Origin: CBDCMJ01 sp965218875
Lineage (GTDB): Bacteria > Chloroflexota > Dehalococcoidia > Lucifugimonadales > UBA3495
Direction of reading: 5' to 3'
Length of the DNA: 64,000 nt
Assembly: GCA_965218875.1 (NCBI GenBank)
Contig: OZ244707.1
Coordinates: 1,426,001-1,490,000 of the forward strand
The translations under genes were made by a program, and so were the position numbers. This document shows, piece after piece, positions 41,989-51,094 of the stretch (its first letter is position 1; every line of letters begins with the position of its first letter). Below the pieces are notes generated by a model that did not search any database, was not told where the DNA came from, and saw only the letters and a program-made list of their open reading frames with translations.

Positions 41989-43041
41989 CTAATAGCGATC
42001 CTTGACTACGCCGCTTCCGGCCTGGGGCTTGACGCAGCCCCTGGACAGCAACTCCTCGGCGATCTGGATTGAGTTAAGCGCCGCCCCTTTCCTCAGATTG
42101 TCCGCCACTATCCACATCGCCAGTCCGTTGGGATGGGAGGAATCGCGGCGGATTCTCCCCACGAAAACCTCGTCGGTCCCGGTCGCGTCCCAGGGCATGG
42201 GATAGACGTTGTGGGCCGGATCGTCCAGCACGGTAACCCCGGGCGCCGCCGCCAGCAGCTCCCGGGCCTCGTCGGGGGACATGGGGTCTTGGAACTCCAG
42301 GTAGACCGCCGCGCTATGGGACACGTACACCGGCACGCGCACGCAGGTTGCCGAAACCCGTATATCCGGGGCGTGCATGATCTTGCGGGTCTCCCGGCGC
42401 ATCTTGTCCTCTTCCGCGGTATAGCCGTCGGGGAGAAAACGGTCGATGCGGGGGATCACGTTGAAAGCTATCTGCTGCGGGATAGCCTCGGGCCGGGCCT
42501 CCTTGCCGTCCAGCAGGTCCCGGCTCTGCCGTCTTAGCTCGGCCATGGGCCCGCTGCCGGCGCCGGACACCGACTGGTAGGTATCGGCCACGATCCGGAC
42601 CACAGGATTCACGCAGTGCAGGGGATAGGCGGTCATCACCAGGGGTGTGGTGGAGCAATTGGGAATGGAAATGACGCCTTGATGCCACTCGACGTCGGCC
42701 CCGTTGACCTCGGGCACCACCAGTGGGGTGGTGTCCTCCATGCGAAAGGCCGAGCTGTCATCGATCACCACGGCCCCGGCGGCAATTGCGGCGGGGGCGA
42801 AGACGCGGCTAATATCTGCGCTGACCGAGATAAACGCCAAGTCCACGCCGCCAAAGGAGTCTTCGGTGGTCTCCTCGACAACCAGGTCCGCTCCGCCGAC
42901 CCGCAGGCGACTCCCCGCCGACCGGCTGGAAGCCAGCGCCTTGAATCTGGGCAACACCGGGTAGCGCTGCTCCATGATGCGGAAGAACTCGGCGCCCACG
43001 GCGCCGGTGGCGCCGACCACCGCAATGGTGAGGTCTTTCAC
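41989..43041 (-). CDS. asd: Aspartate-semialdehyde dehydrogenase
   Basis: A 350-residue Asd that reduces aspartyl phosphate to the semialdehyde shared by lysine and threonine synthesis. The N-terminus IAVVGATGAVGAEFFRIMEQ binds NADPH; the catalytic Cys is in VISIPNCSTTPLVMTAYPLH, and QSVSGAGSGPMAELRRQSRD follows. RVSATCVRVPVYVSHSAAVY is the substrate-binding region. GTG 43041 begins about ten bases after the dapB stop. It is operonic with dapB and dapA. Confidence 0.96.
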   Translation of the reverse strand: MKDLTIAVVGATGAVGAEFFRIMEQRYPVLPRFKALASSRSAGSRLRVGGADLVVEETTEDSFGGVDLAFISVSADISRVFAPAAIAAGAVVIDDSSAFRMEDTTPLVVPEVNGADVEWHQGVISIPNCSTTPLVMTAYPLHCVNPVVRIVADTYQSVSGAGSGPMAELRRQSRDLLDGKEARPEAIPQQIAFNVIPRIDRFLPDGYTAEEDKMRRETRKIMHAPDIRVSATCVRVPVYVSHSAAVYLEFQDPMSPDEARELLAAAPGVTVLDDPAHNVYPMPWDATGTDEVFVGRIRRDSSHPNGLAMWIVADNLRKGAALNSIQIAEELLSRGCVKPQAGSGVVKDRY

Positions 43042-43051
43042 GTCCAGGGAC

Positions 43052-43840
43052 CTACAAGCCGAGAATGTTTTCCAAGCCTACCACAAGGCCTGGACGCTTC
43101 ACAACTTCGAGGATGCAGCGGAGCACCCCGGGCATGTAGCAGTCCCGGCCCAAAGTGTCGTGCCGCAGGGACAGGGTCTGCCCCGGCGCCCCCAGGACCA
43201 CCTCGTGATGGGCGCTGCGGCCGGGCATCCTAAGGCTGTGCACTCCAACCCCGTTGTAATCGCCTCCGCGGGTGTTAGGCAGGTTCTCCTTCTCCGGCTG
43301 GTTGCGGGCGAAGCGCTTTTGGTCCCCAATGCTCCTAGCCAACGCAAGAGCGAACCCGGAGGGCGAGTCGATCTTGGCCTCGTGGTGGGCCTCGACGATA
43401 TCCACGTACTCGAAATAAGGGGCCGCCTGCTCCACCAGGCGCTTCAGTATCACCGCCCCCAAGGCAAAGTTGGGCGCCACTATGATTCCGACGTTGTTGT
43501 CGTGGGCCATGGCGTCGAGTTGGCGCAAGTGGTCCGGGCTGAGGCCGCTGGAACCCAGGACGAGGTTCACCGAGTGGGCGGCCCCGACCGCGGCGGCCTC
43601 CATGCAGACCGCGGCGTTGGTAAAGTCCACCACCACGTCGGGTTGGGTGGCCGCTATCAACTCCTCTAGGTTGGAGGACAGCGGGACTTGGCCGCCGCCG
43701 GGCAGACTCAGGTGGGGTCCCCGGTCCTGGAGGCAGGTGGCCCCCACCACCCCCATATCTTCCTGCCGGTCCACCGCTGCTACGGTTTCCGTACCCATTT
43801 TCCCCGTCGCGCCATTGACTACGACTGCTATGGATTCCAT
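43052..43840 (-). CDS. dapB: 4-Hydroxy-tetrahydrodipicolinate reductase
   Basis: A 262-residue DapB, the next DAP step. The dinucleotide motif AVVVNGATGKMGTETVAAVD opens the protein, followed by PDVVVDFTNAAVCMEAAAVG. GIIVAPNFALGAVILKRLVE and DIVEAHHEAKIDSPSGFALA carry the catalytic His and Lys. ATG 43840 has GGGAG upstream. It is the first gene of the dapB-asd-dapA operon. Confidence 0.96.
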   Translation of the reverse strand: MESIAVVVNGATGKMGTETVAAVDRQEDMGVVGATCLQDRGPHLSLPGGGQVPLSSNLEELIAATQPDVVVDFTNAAVCMEAAAVGAAHSVNLVLGSSGLSPDHLRQLDAMAHDNNVGIIVAPNFALGAVILKRLVEQAAPYFEYVDIVEAHHEAKIDSPSGFALALARSIGDQKRFARNQPEKENLPNTRGGDYNGVGVHSLRMPGRSAHHEVVLGAPGQTLSLRHDTLGRDCYMPGVLRCILEVVKRPGLVVGLENILGL

Positions 43841-43991
43841 GGCTGCTCCCTAACGATGACCGGGGCTTGAAATACTGCTTGAAATACGACCTGAAATATC
43901 GATAGATGTTAGCACGTATCCATGGTCGCGGGAAGAACGAGGGGCGGCGTGTTGGGCGGGGCGCCATTCGTCTCCCATCCCGGCTGCCAAG

Positions 43992-44026
43992 AAAAAGCCC
44001 CTTCCGTAACGCCGAGGGAAGGGGCT
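43992..44026 (-). terminator. Intrinsic terminator after pnp
   Basis: On the minus strand AGCCCCTTCC and GGAAGGGGCT form a 10-pair stem with an 11-base loop, ending in TTTTTC. It lies about 60 bases past the pnp stop, a classical Rho-independent shape. Confidence 0.85.
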
Positions 44027-44081
44027 GACTCGTAACACCCGCATTAGGCCAGTGCGGCGGGGAAGCGGTCCCGTGCGCGGA

Positions 44082-46355
44082 CTAGCCCTGTCTGGGCCCG
44101 CTGCCCCCGGTGAAGCGGCGGTCCGGGCCGCCCGGCCTGGCCCCCCCGGGAGGGCGCCCGCGGCCTCCGCCGCCGTTGCCGCCACGCCCGCCGTAGCCGC
44201 CGCCGGGGCGTCCCCGGTTCCGGTCATTGGGCCGGTCGAGGGACTGGCTGCGAGGCTCGGGGCGGGGGGCGGCCGCGCCGTCCTCGCCGCCAAACAGGGC
44301 CCGGCGGGACAGGTTGATCCGGCCCTGGGCATCGATCTCGTTAATCATCACGGTGATTTCTTTGCCGACCCGTACTTCCTCGTCTTCCAGGTCGCCCATG
44401 TCTCCGGAGCGCACCAGCCCGTCTCGCCCTGGGACCAATTCGACGAAAGCGCCGAAGTTGGTGACCCTGGTGATGCTGCCGGTGAATATGTCCCCGATGG
44501 CCAGCTCCCGGGTCAGGTTGTCCACCTTGGCGCGGGCCCGTTCCATCATCGTGCTATCGACGCCGCCGATGGTGACCGAGCCGTCATCCTGCACGTCGAT
44601 GGTGCAGCCGGTCTCCTCGATAATGCCGCGGATCACCCGGCCCCCGGGTCCGATGAGGGCGCCGATCTTCTCCACGGGTATCTGCAGGCGTATCATCTTG
44701 GGGGCGTAGGGGCTCATTTCGCTGCGGGGCTGGTCGATAACCTGGTTCATCTTCTCCAGGATGTGCATCCGGCCCACCCGGGCCTGTTCCAGCGCCTCCC
44801 GCAGGATATCCTCGTTTAGCCCCTTGAGTTTGACGTCCATCTGCAGGGCATTGATTCCCTGGGCGGTGCCGGCAACCTTGAAGTCCATGTCACCCAGGAA
44901 GTCTTCGACGCCCTGAATGTCGCTGAGGATGGTGTACTGGCCGCCCTCGCCTGACACCAAGCCCATGGCGATTCCGGCGACAGTCTTCTTCAGCGGGACC
45001 CCGGCGTCCAGCAGCGCCAGGGCGGCGCCGCAGACGCTGCCCATGGAGGTGCTGCCGTTGGAACTGAGAACCTCGGAGACCACCCGGATGGCGTAGGGGA
45101 ACGCGTCCTCGGACGGCAGAGCGGACAGGATTGCCCTCTCCGCGAGGGCGCCGTGGCCTATCTCCCGCCGTCCCGGCGAGCCGACCCGCCTGGCTTCTCC
45201 GGTGGAAAACGACGGGAAGTTGTAGTGGTGCATGAACCGCTTGGAGGCATCGGGCCCCACCGTGTCCAGGGTCTGCTTCATGCTCATCGAGCCGAGGGTC
45301 ACCGTAGAGAGCACCTGGGTCTGGCCGCGGGTAAAAAGGCCCGAGCCGTGGGTGCGGGGCAGGACCCCCACCTCGCAGGATATGGGGCGTATCTCCGCGG
45401 GCTTGCGCCCGTCGGGGCGTAGGCCCTGCTCCAGGATACGGCGGCGGACTTCCTCCCTGAGGCTGTCCTTGAAGCCGCGGGCGACCTGGGCCGGTGAGTA
45501 CCGGTCCGCCAGCTTTTCCGCCACTTCCGCCTCCAGCCTCGCCTCGCCGGCTTCCATAGTCGTCTTATCGGGGTTTTCCTCCAGCAGCGCCGCCAGGCGG
45601 CCGTTCAGGATGCCGTCTATATCCTCACCCAGCGACTCCGGCGCGGCGGAACCGGCCGGACCCTCGGCCTTGGGCTTTCCGGCTTGATCGATCAATTGCC
45701 GGATTAGGTCTATGGTGGCCAGGTTGGCCTCGTGAGCCCGCCGTATCGCCTCGAGGACAATCTCTTCGGAGACCTCGTCCGAACCGGCCTCCACCATCAA
45801 TATCGCCTCCGGAGTGCTGGCTACGATCAGGTTCAGCGTGCTCTCGGCCATCTGCTGGTACGTGGGATTGACCACATAATGCCCGTCCTGATAACCCAGG
45901 CGGCAGGCGCCGATGGGGCCTTCGAAGGGTATCTGGGACAGGGACAGGGCCGCGGACGCGCCAATCATCCCCAGGATTTCCGGCGGGTGTTCCGGGTCTG
46001 CCGACAGCACCGTCGTGGTGATTTGGATGTCGTTGTGGAGATTCTTGGGAAACAAGGGGCGTATGGAGCGGTCGGTGAGGCGGGCGGCCAGAGTGGCCTC
46101 CTGTCCGGGCCGGCCCTCCCTTCGGAAGAAGCTGCCGGGTATCTTTCCGGCGGAGTAGAGTCTCTCCTCGTAGTCCACCGTGAGGGGCAGGAAATCCATG
46201 TCTGCCGCCCGGGGCTGGTCCGCCATGACGGCGGTGACCAGCACCACCGTTTCGCCCCGGCGCACGGTGACTGCGCCGTGGGCCTGCATGGCCAGCTTGC
46301 CGGTTTCTATGATCAGGTCTTCTTCGCCTATGGTTCCGTACACTGTCTTGGGCAT
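44082..46355 (-). CDS. pnp: Polyribonucleotide nucleotidyltransferase
   Basis: A 757-residue PNPase that degrades RNA phosphorolytically. It has the first RNase PH domain (VTAVMADQPRAADMDFLPLT, FFRREGRPGQEATLAARLTD) and the second with RRIGSPGRREIGHGALAERA-like segments and SEVLSSNGSTSMGSVCGAAL. A KH domain (IGPGGRVIRGIIEETGCTID) and an S1 domain (GDIFTGSITRVTNFGAFVEL) follow. The last 45 residues are Gly/Arg/Pro-rich. ATG 46355. It follows rpsO at the usual place. Confidence 0.97.
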   Translation of the reverse strand: MPKTVYGTIGEEDLIIETGKLAMQAHGAVTVRRGETVVLVTAVMADQPRAADMDFLPLTVDYEERLYSAGKIPGSFFRREGRPGQEATLAARLTDRSIRPLFPKNLHNDIQITTTVLSADPEHPPEILGMIGASAALSLSQIPFEGPIGACRLGYQDGHYVVNPTYQQMAESTLNLIVASTPEAILMVEAGSDEVSEEIVLEAIRRAHEANLATIDLIRQLIDQAGKPKAEGPAGSAAPESLGEDIDGILNGRLAALLEENPDKTTMEAGEARLEAEVAEKLADRYSPAQVARGFKDSLREEVRRRILEQGLRPDGRKPAEIRPISCEVGVLPRTHGSGLFTRGQTQVLSTVTLGSMSMKQTLDTVGPDASKRFMHHYNFPSFSTGEARRVGSPGRREIGHGALAERAILSALPSEDAFPYAIRVVSEVLSSNGSTSMGSVCGAALALLDAGVPLKKTVAGIAMGLVSGEGGQYTILSDIQGVEDFLGDMDFKVAGTAQGINALQMDVKLKGLNEDILREALEQARVGRMHILEKMNQVIDQPRSEMSPYAPKMIRLQIPVEKIGALIGPGGRVIRGIIEETGCTIDVQDDGSVTIGGVDSTMMERARAKVDNLTRELAIGDIFTGSITRVTNFGAFVELVPGRDGLVRSGDMGDLEDEEVRVGKEITVMINEIDAQGRINLSRRALFGGEDGAAAPRPEPRSQSLDRPNDRNRGRPGGGYGGRGGNGGGGRGRPPGGARPGGPDRRFTGGSGPRQG

Positions 46356-46410
46356 AGCAATACCTTAAGAGATGTCTTCTAGATTTTGGACGGATAAAGG
46401 CCAGACGTGA

Positions 46411-46437
46411 AAACAACACCCCTTGGGGGTGTTGTTT
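46411..46437 (-). terminator. Perfect hairpin between rpsO and pnp
   Basis: AAACAACACCCC, the loop TTG and GGGGTGTTGTTT form a 12-pair perfect stem. On the minus strand it ends in TTTT. In other bacteria the rpsO-pnp gap contains a terminator and RNase III site; this hairpin fits that place. Confidence 0.7.
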
Positions 46438-46447
46438 GGAGCGGCGG

Positions 46448-46714
46448 CTAGCGGCGCAGCCCTAAGCGGGAGATCAACGACTGATAACGGCCCACGTCTT
46501 CCGATGTGAGGTAATTCAGGAGCCTCCGCCGCTTGGACACCATGTTCACCAGACCCCTGCGGGAGTGGACGTCCTTCTTGTGGACTCGCAGATGGTCGGT
46601 GAGTTGCCTTATCTTTTCGGTCAGGATGGCTACTTGCAGCTCGGTTGAGCCGGTGTCCTTGCCGTGGACCTGGTACTCCTGGGTAATTCGTGTGCGCGTC
46701 TCGGCGTCTAGCAT
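46448..46714 (-). CDS. rpsO: 30S ribosomal protein S15
   Basis: An 88-residue S15. The start MLDAETRTRITQEYQVHGKD and the following TGSTELQVAILTEKIRQLTD then HLRVHKKDVHSRRGLVNMVS, KRRRLLNYLTSEDVGRYQSL match the family throughout. ATG 46714 gives the normal S15 length; upstream codons are not needed. The promoter gives a leader of about 35 bases. It is followed by a strong hairpin and pnp. Confidence 0.96.
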   Translation of the reverse strand: MLDAETRTRITQEYQVHGKDTGSTELQVAILTEKIRQLTDHLRVHKKDVHSRRGLVNMVSKRRRLLNYLTSEDVGRYQSLISRLGLRR

Positions 46715-46756
46715 CTGAGCTGTTGTCGTCTTTATCCTCTCAATAACATCGGGCGA

Positions 46757-46785
46757 ATTATAGCACAGCGGTTGTCCCCAAGCAA
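46757..46785 (-). promoter_or_regulatory. rpsO-pnp promoter
   Basis: Minus strand: TTGCTT, a 17-base spacer and TATAAT preceded by TGC, an extended -10 identical to that of rpsF. Confidence 0.7.
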
Positions 46786-46810
46786 CGAGGCCCGCGCCGC
46801 CCAAATCCAC

Positions 46811-47171
46811 CGCGTCATTTAGATTACCGCCGGAGGGCAGCCATTGTCATCCCTGGGGGCCTTCTGGGATGACTAGGCCGGTCGGCACCACGGAAGAATC
46901 AACGCCCCAGCGCACCAGGCGGCAGCTATTGACGGTCCCAGGGCCATCGGGTAAATTCACGCTAGCGTCCCGGGAATATCCGGCTCCCTGTTGCCCGGGG
47001 ATGGCGTCCCCGTCATCGAGAGGACCGTTTAATCGTCATTTCGCGCAAGGAATCCAGGGCGCCTCGGGCCGATGGCGGCAAGGCGTTCAGATTCTTCTCA
47101 TCTACAGGAATGACGAGCAACATCGAAGCAGACGACTAAACCGCCCCCGCAGCATTGAGGGAATATCGGCC
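46811..47171. other. Intergenic stretch with a palindromic repeat fragment
   Basis: No gene is visible in these 360 bases. A repeat-like fragment with GTCATTTCGCGCAAGGAATC (47036-47055) and an AGATTCTTCTC...GGAATGAC segment at 47088-47117 resembles other palindromic intergenic pieces in the window. Confidence 0.4.
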
Positions 47172-47399
47172 ATGCCAGTTTACGAGTACCGCTGCACCAC
47201 CTGCGACCACAAGTTCGAGAGGCTTCAGCCCATGAGCGCTTCCGGCGCCGACTGCCCGGTGTGCGAGCAGCCTGCCCGGCGGGCCATCTCCGTGTTCGCC
47301 TCGGCCTCCCGAGGCGGCGAGGAAGACGCTGTCATGGCCCCGCTGCCCCCGCTGGGGGGAGGCGGCTGTTGCGGGGGTGGTTGCGGCTGCGCCCATTAG
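47172..47399 (+). CDS. FmdB-family zinc-ribbon protein
   Basis: A 75-residue FmdB-family protein beginning MPVYEYRCTTCDHKFERLQP. The zinc ribbon is completed by ADCPVCEQPARRAISV. The tail is Gly/Cys-rich (LGGGGCCGGGCGCAH), which could bind a second metal. The ATG at 47172 is the obvious family start; the longer in-frame extension is discarded. It is a second FmdB-type gene in the window, and the function in either place is unknown. Confidence 0.9.
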   Translation: MPVYEYRCTTCDHKFERLQPMSASGADCPVCEQPARRAISVFASASRGGEEDAVMAPLPPLGGGGCCGGGCGCAH

Positions 47400-47494
47400 C
47401 CGCCGTTCCCGCAGCGCCGATAGCGGCCAAACTGTGCCATTCCCCCAGGAAAGGCCGCGCCAACGCCCCGGCGTGACCGGCAGCCGCCCACTCG

Positions 47495-48241
47495 CTATCC
47501 GGCGTCCTTCAGCGGACCGGCCGCCGCGCCGGGTTTGGTTCTAGGCCTGCGGCGCAGGTAGAGCAGGCACCCGGAAGACAACGCGGATATAATCAACGCT
47601 CCCACCGCGGCCCTGATGGCGACCCACATGGTGGAGTCGTACCAGAACCCTTCTGGGAACAATCTCACCAGGAAGTCTGTGCGGCTGTCTCCCCTCCAGA
47701 AGTCATTGGCGAAGCTCAGTTCATGGAACTTCAGGAATAGGGTATCGAAACCAACCAGGGCGAACAGCCCCACCGCCATTATCAGAGCCAGCGTCGATAC
47801 GCCGCCCCACAGCAGCCGCCGGGCCAGCAGTTCGACCCCCCGTCTCCGGTGACGCGCCACCACCACCCCGGCCAGGGCCAGGACGTAGAAGGCCGCCGCC
47901 GCCGCCGCCAGATACACCCCCTGCAGCAGCCCCTTCACGTCCCGCATGTGGATGACTTCCTTCGCGTTGAAGAGCTCTCTTTCCTCTCCGTAAACGGGGG
48001 CGCGGAGGTCCAAGGGTTCGCGTCCCGAGTTGAAATAGCTTCTGATGTCCGCGCTCACCCGGTCCAGGTCCTGAGGGGCGATGCCGGTAGTCTGGGAGAC
48101 GTGATATTTCTCGAAGCCGCCGCGGTAGAGGCCGGGGTTGTTGAAGGCCCAGGTAACGGCAGCGGTGATCAAGAGGACGGGCACGGCTGCCACGAACAGC
48201 GCCGTCGGAATCCACGAGATGCGTCTCACGTTGCCTATCAA
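47495..48241 (-). CDS. TIGR01906/DUF1461 membrane protein
   Basis: A 248-residue membrane protein of the TIGR01906 (DUF1461) group. Hydrophobic segments are at about 10-33 (WIPTALFVAAVPVLLITAAV), 105-131, 147-170 (GGVSTLALIMAVGLFALVGF) and 208-230. Family residues ELFNAKEVIHMRDVKGL and HELSFANDFWRGDSRTD, LVRLFPEGFWYDS lie in the soluble loops. The function is unknown. No clear ribosome binding site; ATG 48241. Confidence 0.8.
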   Translation of the reverse strand: MIGNVRRISWIPTALFVAAVPVLLITAAVTWAFNNPGLYRGGFEKYHVSQTTGIAPQDLDRVSADIRSYFNSGREPLDLRAPVYGEERELFNAKEVIHMRDVKGLLQGVYLAAAAAAFYVLALAGVVVARHRRRGVELLARRLLWGGVSTLALIMAVGLFALVGFDTLFLKFHELSFANDFWRGDSRTDFLVRLFPEGFWYDSTMWVAIRAAVGALIISALSSGCLLYLRRRPRTKPGAAAGPLKDAG

Positions 48242-48580
48242 GCGATACCTCGGCTGGTGGTGCTACGTTAGCATCGCCTCCTTCCGCGGGCAACTTCCCG
48301 GCCCTGGCCGTAACTGTTCAGACTTCGATGGGGTGCCTCCATTCTCGTCGTCCCGGCCTAATCCCCCAACCACACTTCAGACCAGGCGCCCCCGGCCGCT
48401 AACCACTAAAAGCTCTCGACACTTCCCCCTTGCCTGCTCCGGTGGCCACTCCCTACACTACTATTAGTTGGCAGCTATTAACGCCTGGCCCACCCGAAAG
48501 CCGGTAAACAAACTGACACTACATTGCCCACGCGCCGGCGGCCATTCCCAAAGCGGCCTGTAGGATTTCAGCCCTATCGC

Positions 48581-48668
48581 CGATTCGTTCCCTATTCGTT
48601 CCAACGACAAAACGAATCCGACCCGGTGACCGATTTGTTCCTTATTTGTTCCAACAAAAGACAAATCC
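48581..48668. repeat. Two covarying stem-loop repeats
   Basis: Unit 1 (48581-48619) has GATTCGTT and AACGAATC as its arms; unit 2 (48631-48668) has GATTTGT and ACAAATC. The units share the pattern CGATT-GTTCC-TATT-GTTCCAA, but the arms differ at one position in a way that keeps pairing: C-G in unit 1 and T-A in unit 2. Each unit also contains a direct repeat of the form TTCGTTCC or TTTGTTCC. Confidence 0.7.
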
Positions 48669-48842
48669 AAGCCCCACGCCGCCGCGCCCAGCCAGCCGGC
48701 GCCAGGGCAATCGCGCTTTAACCACACCCATGTTACGAAAATCAAAATACGATTCCCCTGACACTGAACACTTACCCCCGGCCCGGCCCGGGACTATTGG
48801 GGATGCCGCACATCAATTTAGCGGCCCGCTTCCCGGTCCGCC

Positions 48843-48872
48843 TTGTGGACTCCGGCGCGCCGCTACTATAAT
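48843..48872 (+). promoter_or_regulatory. mazG promoter, leaderless transcript likely
   Basis: TTGTGG, an 18-base spacer and TATAAT (48867-48872). Only six bases separate TATAAT from ATG 48879, so transcription should start at or next to the codon and no ribosome binding site is seen. Confidence 0.55.
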
Positions 48873-48878
48873 CCGCCC

Positions 48879-49679
48879 ATGACCCAAGAACCGTACACGC
48901 CAGCACAACTCGGCGAATTCCGGACCCTGGTGGATATCGTGGCGCGGCTCCGGGCCCCAGGGGGCTGCCCCTGGGACCGGGAGCAGACCCACGCCTCCCT
49001 GAAGCGAAACCTGCTCGAGGAGTGCTACGAGGCGTTGGAAGCCATCGACAGCGGCGACGGCCGGTCCCTCTCCGAGGAGTTGGGCGATCTGCTGGTCCAG
49101 GTGGCATTCCACGCCGACATCGCCGGGGAGGCCGGCGAGTTCGACCTGGCCGACATGCTATCGGAAGCCAACCGCAAGCTGGTCCGCCGGCACCCTCACG
49201 TATTCGGTGCGGAGCGGGTCGCCGACGCCCGGGAAGTGGAGCGCAACTGGGACCGGATCAAAGAAGCGGAAAGGCGGGAGGCGGGAATCAAGAAGTCGCC
49301 CGCAGACGGTATCCCCAAGACCTTGCCGGCGTTGACCTTCGCCCAGTTGATTCAAGACCGCGTCGGTCGGGCCGGCTTCGAGTGGGAAGAAATGTCCGGG
49401 GTGCTGGACAAGCTGGCCGAAGAGGTGGAGGAACTGCGCCAGGCCTCCACTGCCGAGCAGGTGACCCACGAGCTGGGGGACCTGCTCTTCGTCATGGTCA
49501 ACCTGTCCCGGTGGCTGGGCATTCACGCTGAGGACGCCCTCCGGCAGGCCAATCTGCGCTTCCAGACCCGATACACCCGCATGGAGCAGCTAGCCGAGAG
49601 CCGCGGCTTGGATTTTGCCCAACTCCCCCTGGTGGAGAAGGAAGAGCTGTGGCAGGAAGCCAAGAGGCTGGAGGCGTAG
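48879..49679 (+). CDS. mazG: Nucleoside triphosphate pyrophosphohydrolase MazG
   Basis: A 266-residue MazG with two domains, each holding the metal motif E-x2-E...E-x2-D: LLEECYEALEAIDSGDGRSL with SEELGDLLVQVAFHADIA, and LAEEVEELRQASTAEQVTHE with LGDLLFVMVNLSRWLG. It begins with the MazG N-terminal pattern LRAPGGCPWDREQTHASLKR. It hydrolyses NTPs and is linked to stress and mutagenic-nucleotide removal. ATG 48879 is set by homology; no ribosome binding site is seen. Confidence 0.95.
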   Translation: MTQEPYTPAQLGEFRTLVDIVARLRAPGGCPWDREQTHASLKRNLLEECYEALEAIDSGDGRSLSEELGDLLVQVAFHADIAGEAGEFDLADMLSEANRKLVRRHPHVFGAERVADAREVERNWDRIKEAERREAGIKKSPADGIPKTLPALTFAQLIQDRVGRAGFEWEEMSGVLDKLAEEVEELRQASTAEQVTHELGDLLFVMVNLSRWLGIHAEDALRQANLRFQTRYTRMEQLAESRGLDFAQLPLVEKEELWQEAKRLEA

Positions 49680-49863
49680 GCCCCGGCGCTGTACCTGCAG
49701 GGCGCGGCGCCAGGGCCGTCTTGGTCTTGCCCGGTGTTGACACTCCCGGTAAGCCGCCCTACCATTTGCCTCAGTCGCGGCGGGCTATGGAAAACCGGTC
49801 TTCCGCAGACCCGCCTTCTATAGAATCAATAGACGATTCAACCGGGTTATCCCCAGGAGTCCT

Positions 49864-50943
49864 ATGAACTTCGGACTTTTCATGATGCCGCTGCACCCTC
49901 CCAGGCGGTCTTTCGCCGATTCCTACGACCGGGACATCGACCTGATAGTGCAGGCGGACAAGCTGGGGTACCACGAGGCCTGGATTGGCGAGCACATCAC
50001 CGAGACCTGGGAAAACGCGCCGGTGCCGGAATTGATCATCGCCCAAGCCCTGGCCCTTACCGAGCGCATCGTGCTGGCCACCGGGGTGACCATGCTTCCC
50101 CTGCACCACCCGGTGGATACCGCGCACCGCATAGCGATGTTGGACCACATGGCCCGGGGGCGCTTCTACTGGGGTATAGGGGTCAGGTCACTGCCCACCG
50201 ACTTGCAGCTATACGGCGTGGACTACGACAGCATGGACGACGTCCGGGAGCGCGGTCGTGAGGCCCTGGAGGTCATTCTGGGCCTGTGGGCTGCCGAAGA
50301 CGGCAGCTTCGGCTACGAGGGCAAGCACTACCAGATACACGCGCCGGAACAGCTTTCCGAGTTGGGGCGCAGGCTGTACTACAAGCCCTACCAGCAGCCC
50401 CACCCTCCCATCGGGGTGGCGGCCTCGACTCCGAACACCGAGACCATCCGCATGGCCGGAGAGCGCGGGTGGATTCCCATGACCAACCTGCCCAGCCACT
50501 TCGTTCCGGACCTGTGGCACACCCTGGAGCAGGGCGCCGCCAGCACGGGCCGGACTGCCGACCGCGGCCAGCTTCGCGTGGGACGGGACATCTACGTCGG
50601 GGAAACACCCCAGTCGGCGCGGGAGGAAGCCCGGGTAGTGTTGGGCCAGCCCTTCGAGCAGCACCAGTGGAAGAACCGGAAGGCCGGCGGGATCCTGGGA
50701 TACCTGAAGCTGGACCCCTCGATGCCCGATGAAGCCGTCGACGTAGACTACATGATGGAGAATGTATGGATCGTCGGGGACCCCGCGGAGTGCGCCGAAA
50801 AGATCCAGCAGACCTACGAGGACACCGGCGGCTTCGGGACTCTGTTGACCGTAACCCAAGACCCCGACGACCATCTCTTGGTCGAGCGGTCCCAGCAGTT
50901 GCTGATGGAAGAGGTGGCGCCTAAGATCGAACACCTGGGCTGA
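49864..50943 (+). CDS. Luciferase-like flavin monooxygenase
   Basis: A 359-residue LLM-class flavin-dependent oxidoreductase. The TIM-barrel pattern begins FGLFMMPLHPPRRSFADSYD with LIVQADKLGYHEAWIGEH, then RIVLATGVTMLPLHHPVDTA, MLDHMARGRFYWGIGVRS and PHPPIGVAASTPNTE. Reduced flavin is supplied by a partner. Such enzymes in SAR202-type genomes are thought to attack recalcitrant compounds, but the substrate is unknown. The AGGAG sits four bases before the ATG. It begins the gene group ending at the amidohydrolase. Confidence 0.92.
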   Translation: MNFGLFMMPLHPPRRSFADSYDRDIDLIVQADKLGYHEAWIGEHITETWENAPVPELIIAQALALTERIVLATGVTMLPLHHPVDTAHRIAMLDHMARGRFYWGIGVRSLPTDLQLYGVDYDSMDDVRERGREALEVILGLWAAEDGSFGYEGKHYQIHAPEQLSELGRRLYYKPYQQPHPPIGVAASTPNTETIRMAGERGWIPMTNLPSHFVPDLWHTLEQGAASTGRTADRGQLRVGRDIYVGETPQSAREEARVVLGQPFEQHQWKNRKAGGILGYLKLDPSMPDEAVDVDYMMENVWIVGDPAECAEKIQQTYEDTGGFGTLLTVTQDPDDHLLVERSQQLLMEEVAPKIEHLG

Positions 50944-51094
50944 CGCCCGGGTGTCCCCAGCCTCCAGGGTAGTCCGCCGTGGTCCGGCGCCGCGTACAAA
51001 CGGAACTTAAAGGCACGCCAGCCAGGTCCCCGGACCCCGGCCGGTGCCGGGTGGTCAATCCGGGGACGCCAATCACTCATAGCCGGGAGGGGCC

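Larger units (their letters stand above)
48242..48878. other. Intergenic region with paired stem repeats
   Basis: About 640 bases lie between two divergent genes. Two related stem-forming units are found at 48581-48668 and the mazG promoter at 48843-48872. No coding feature is convincing. Confidence 0.55.

Noticed and set aside
48464..48745. A 93-codon minus-strand frame over the twin stem repeat, with a repeated peptide.
   Set aside because: The peptide repeat is produced by the DNA repeat itself. No ribosome binding site or homology was seen.
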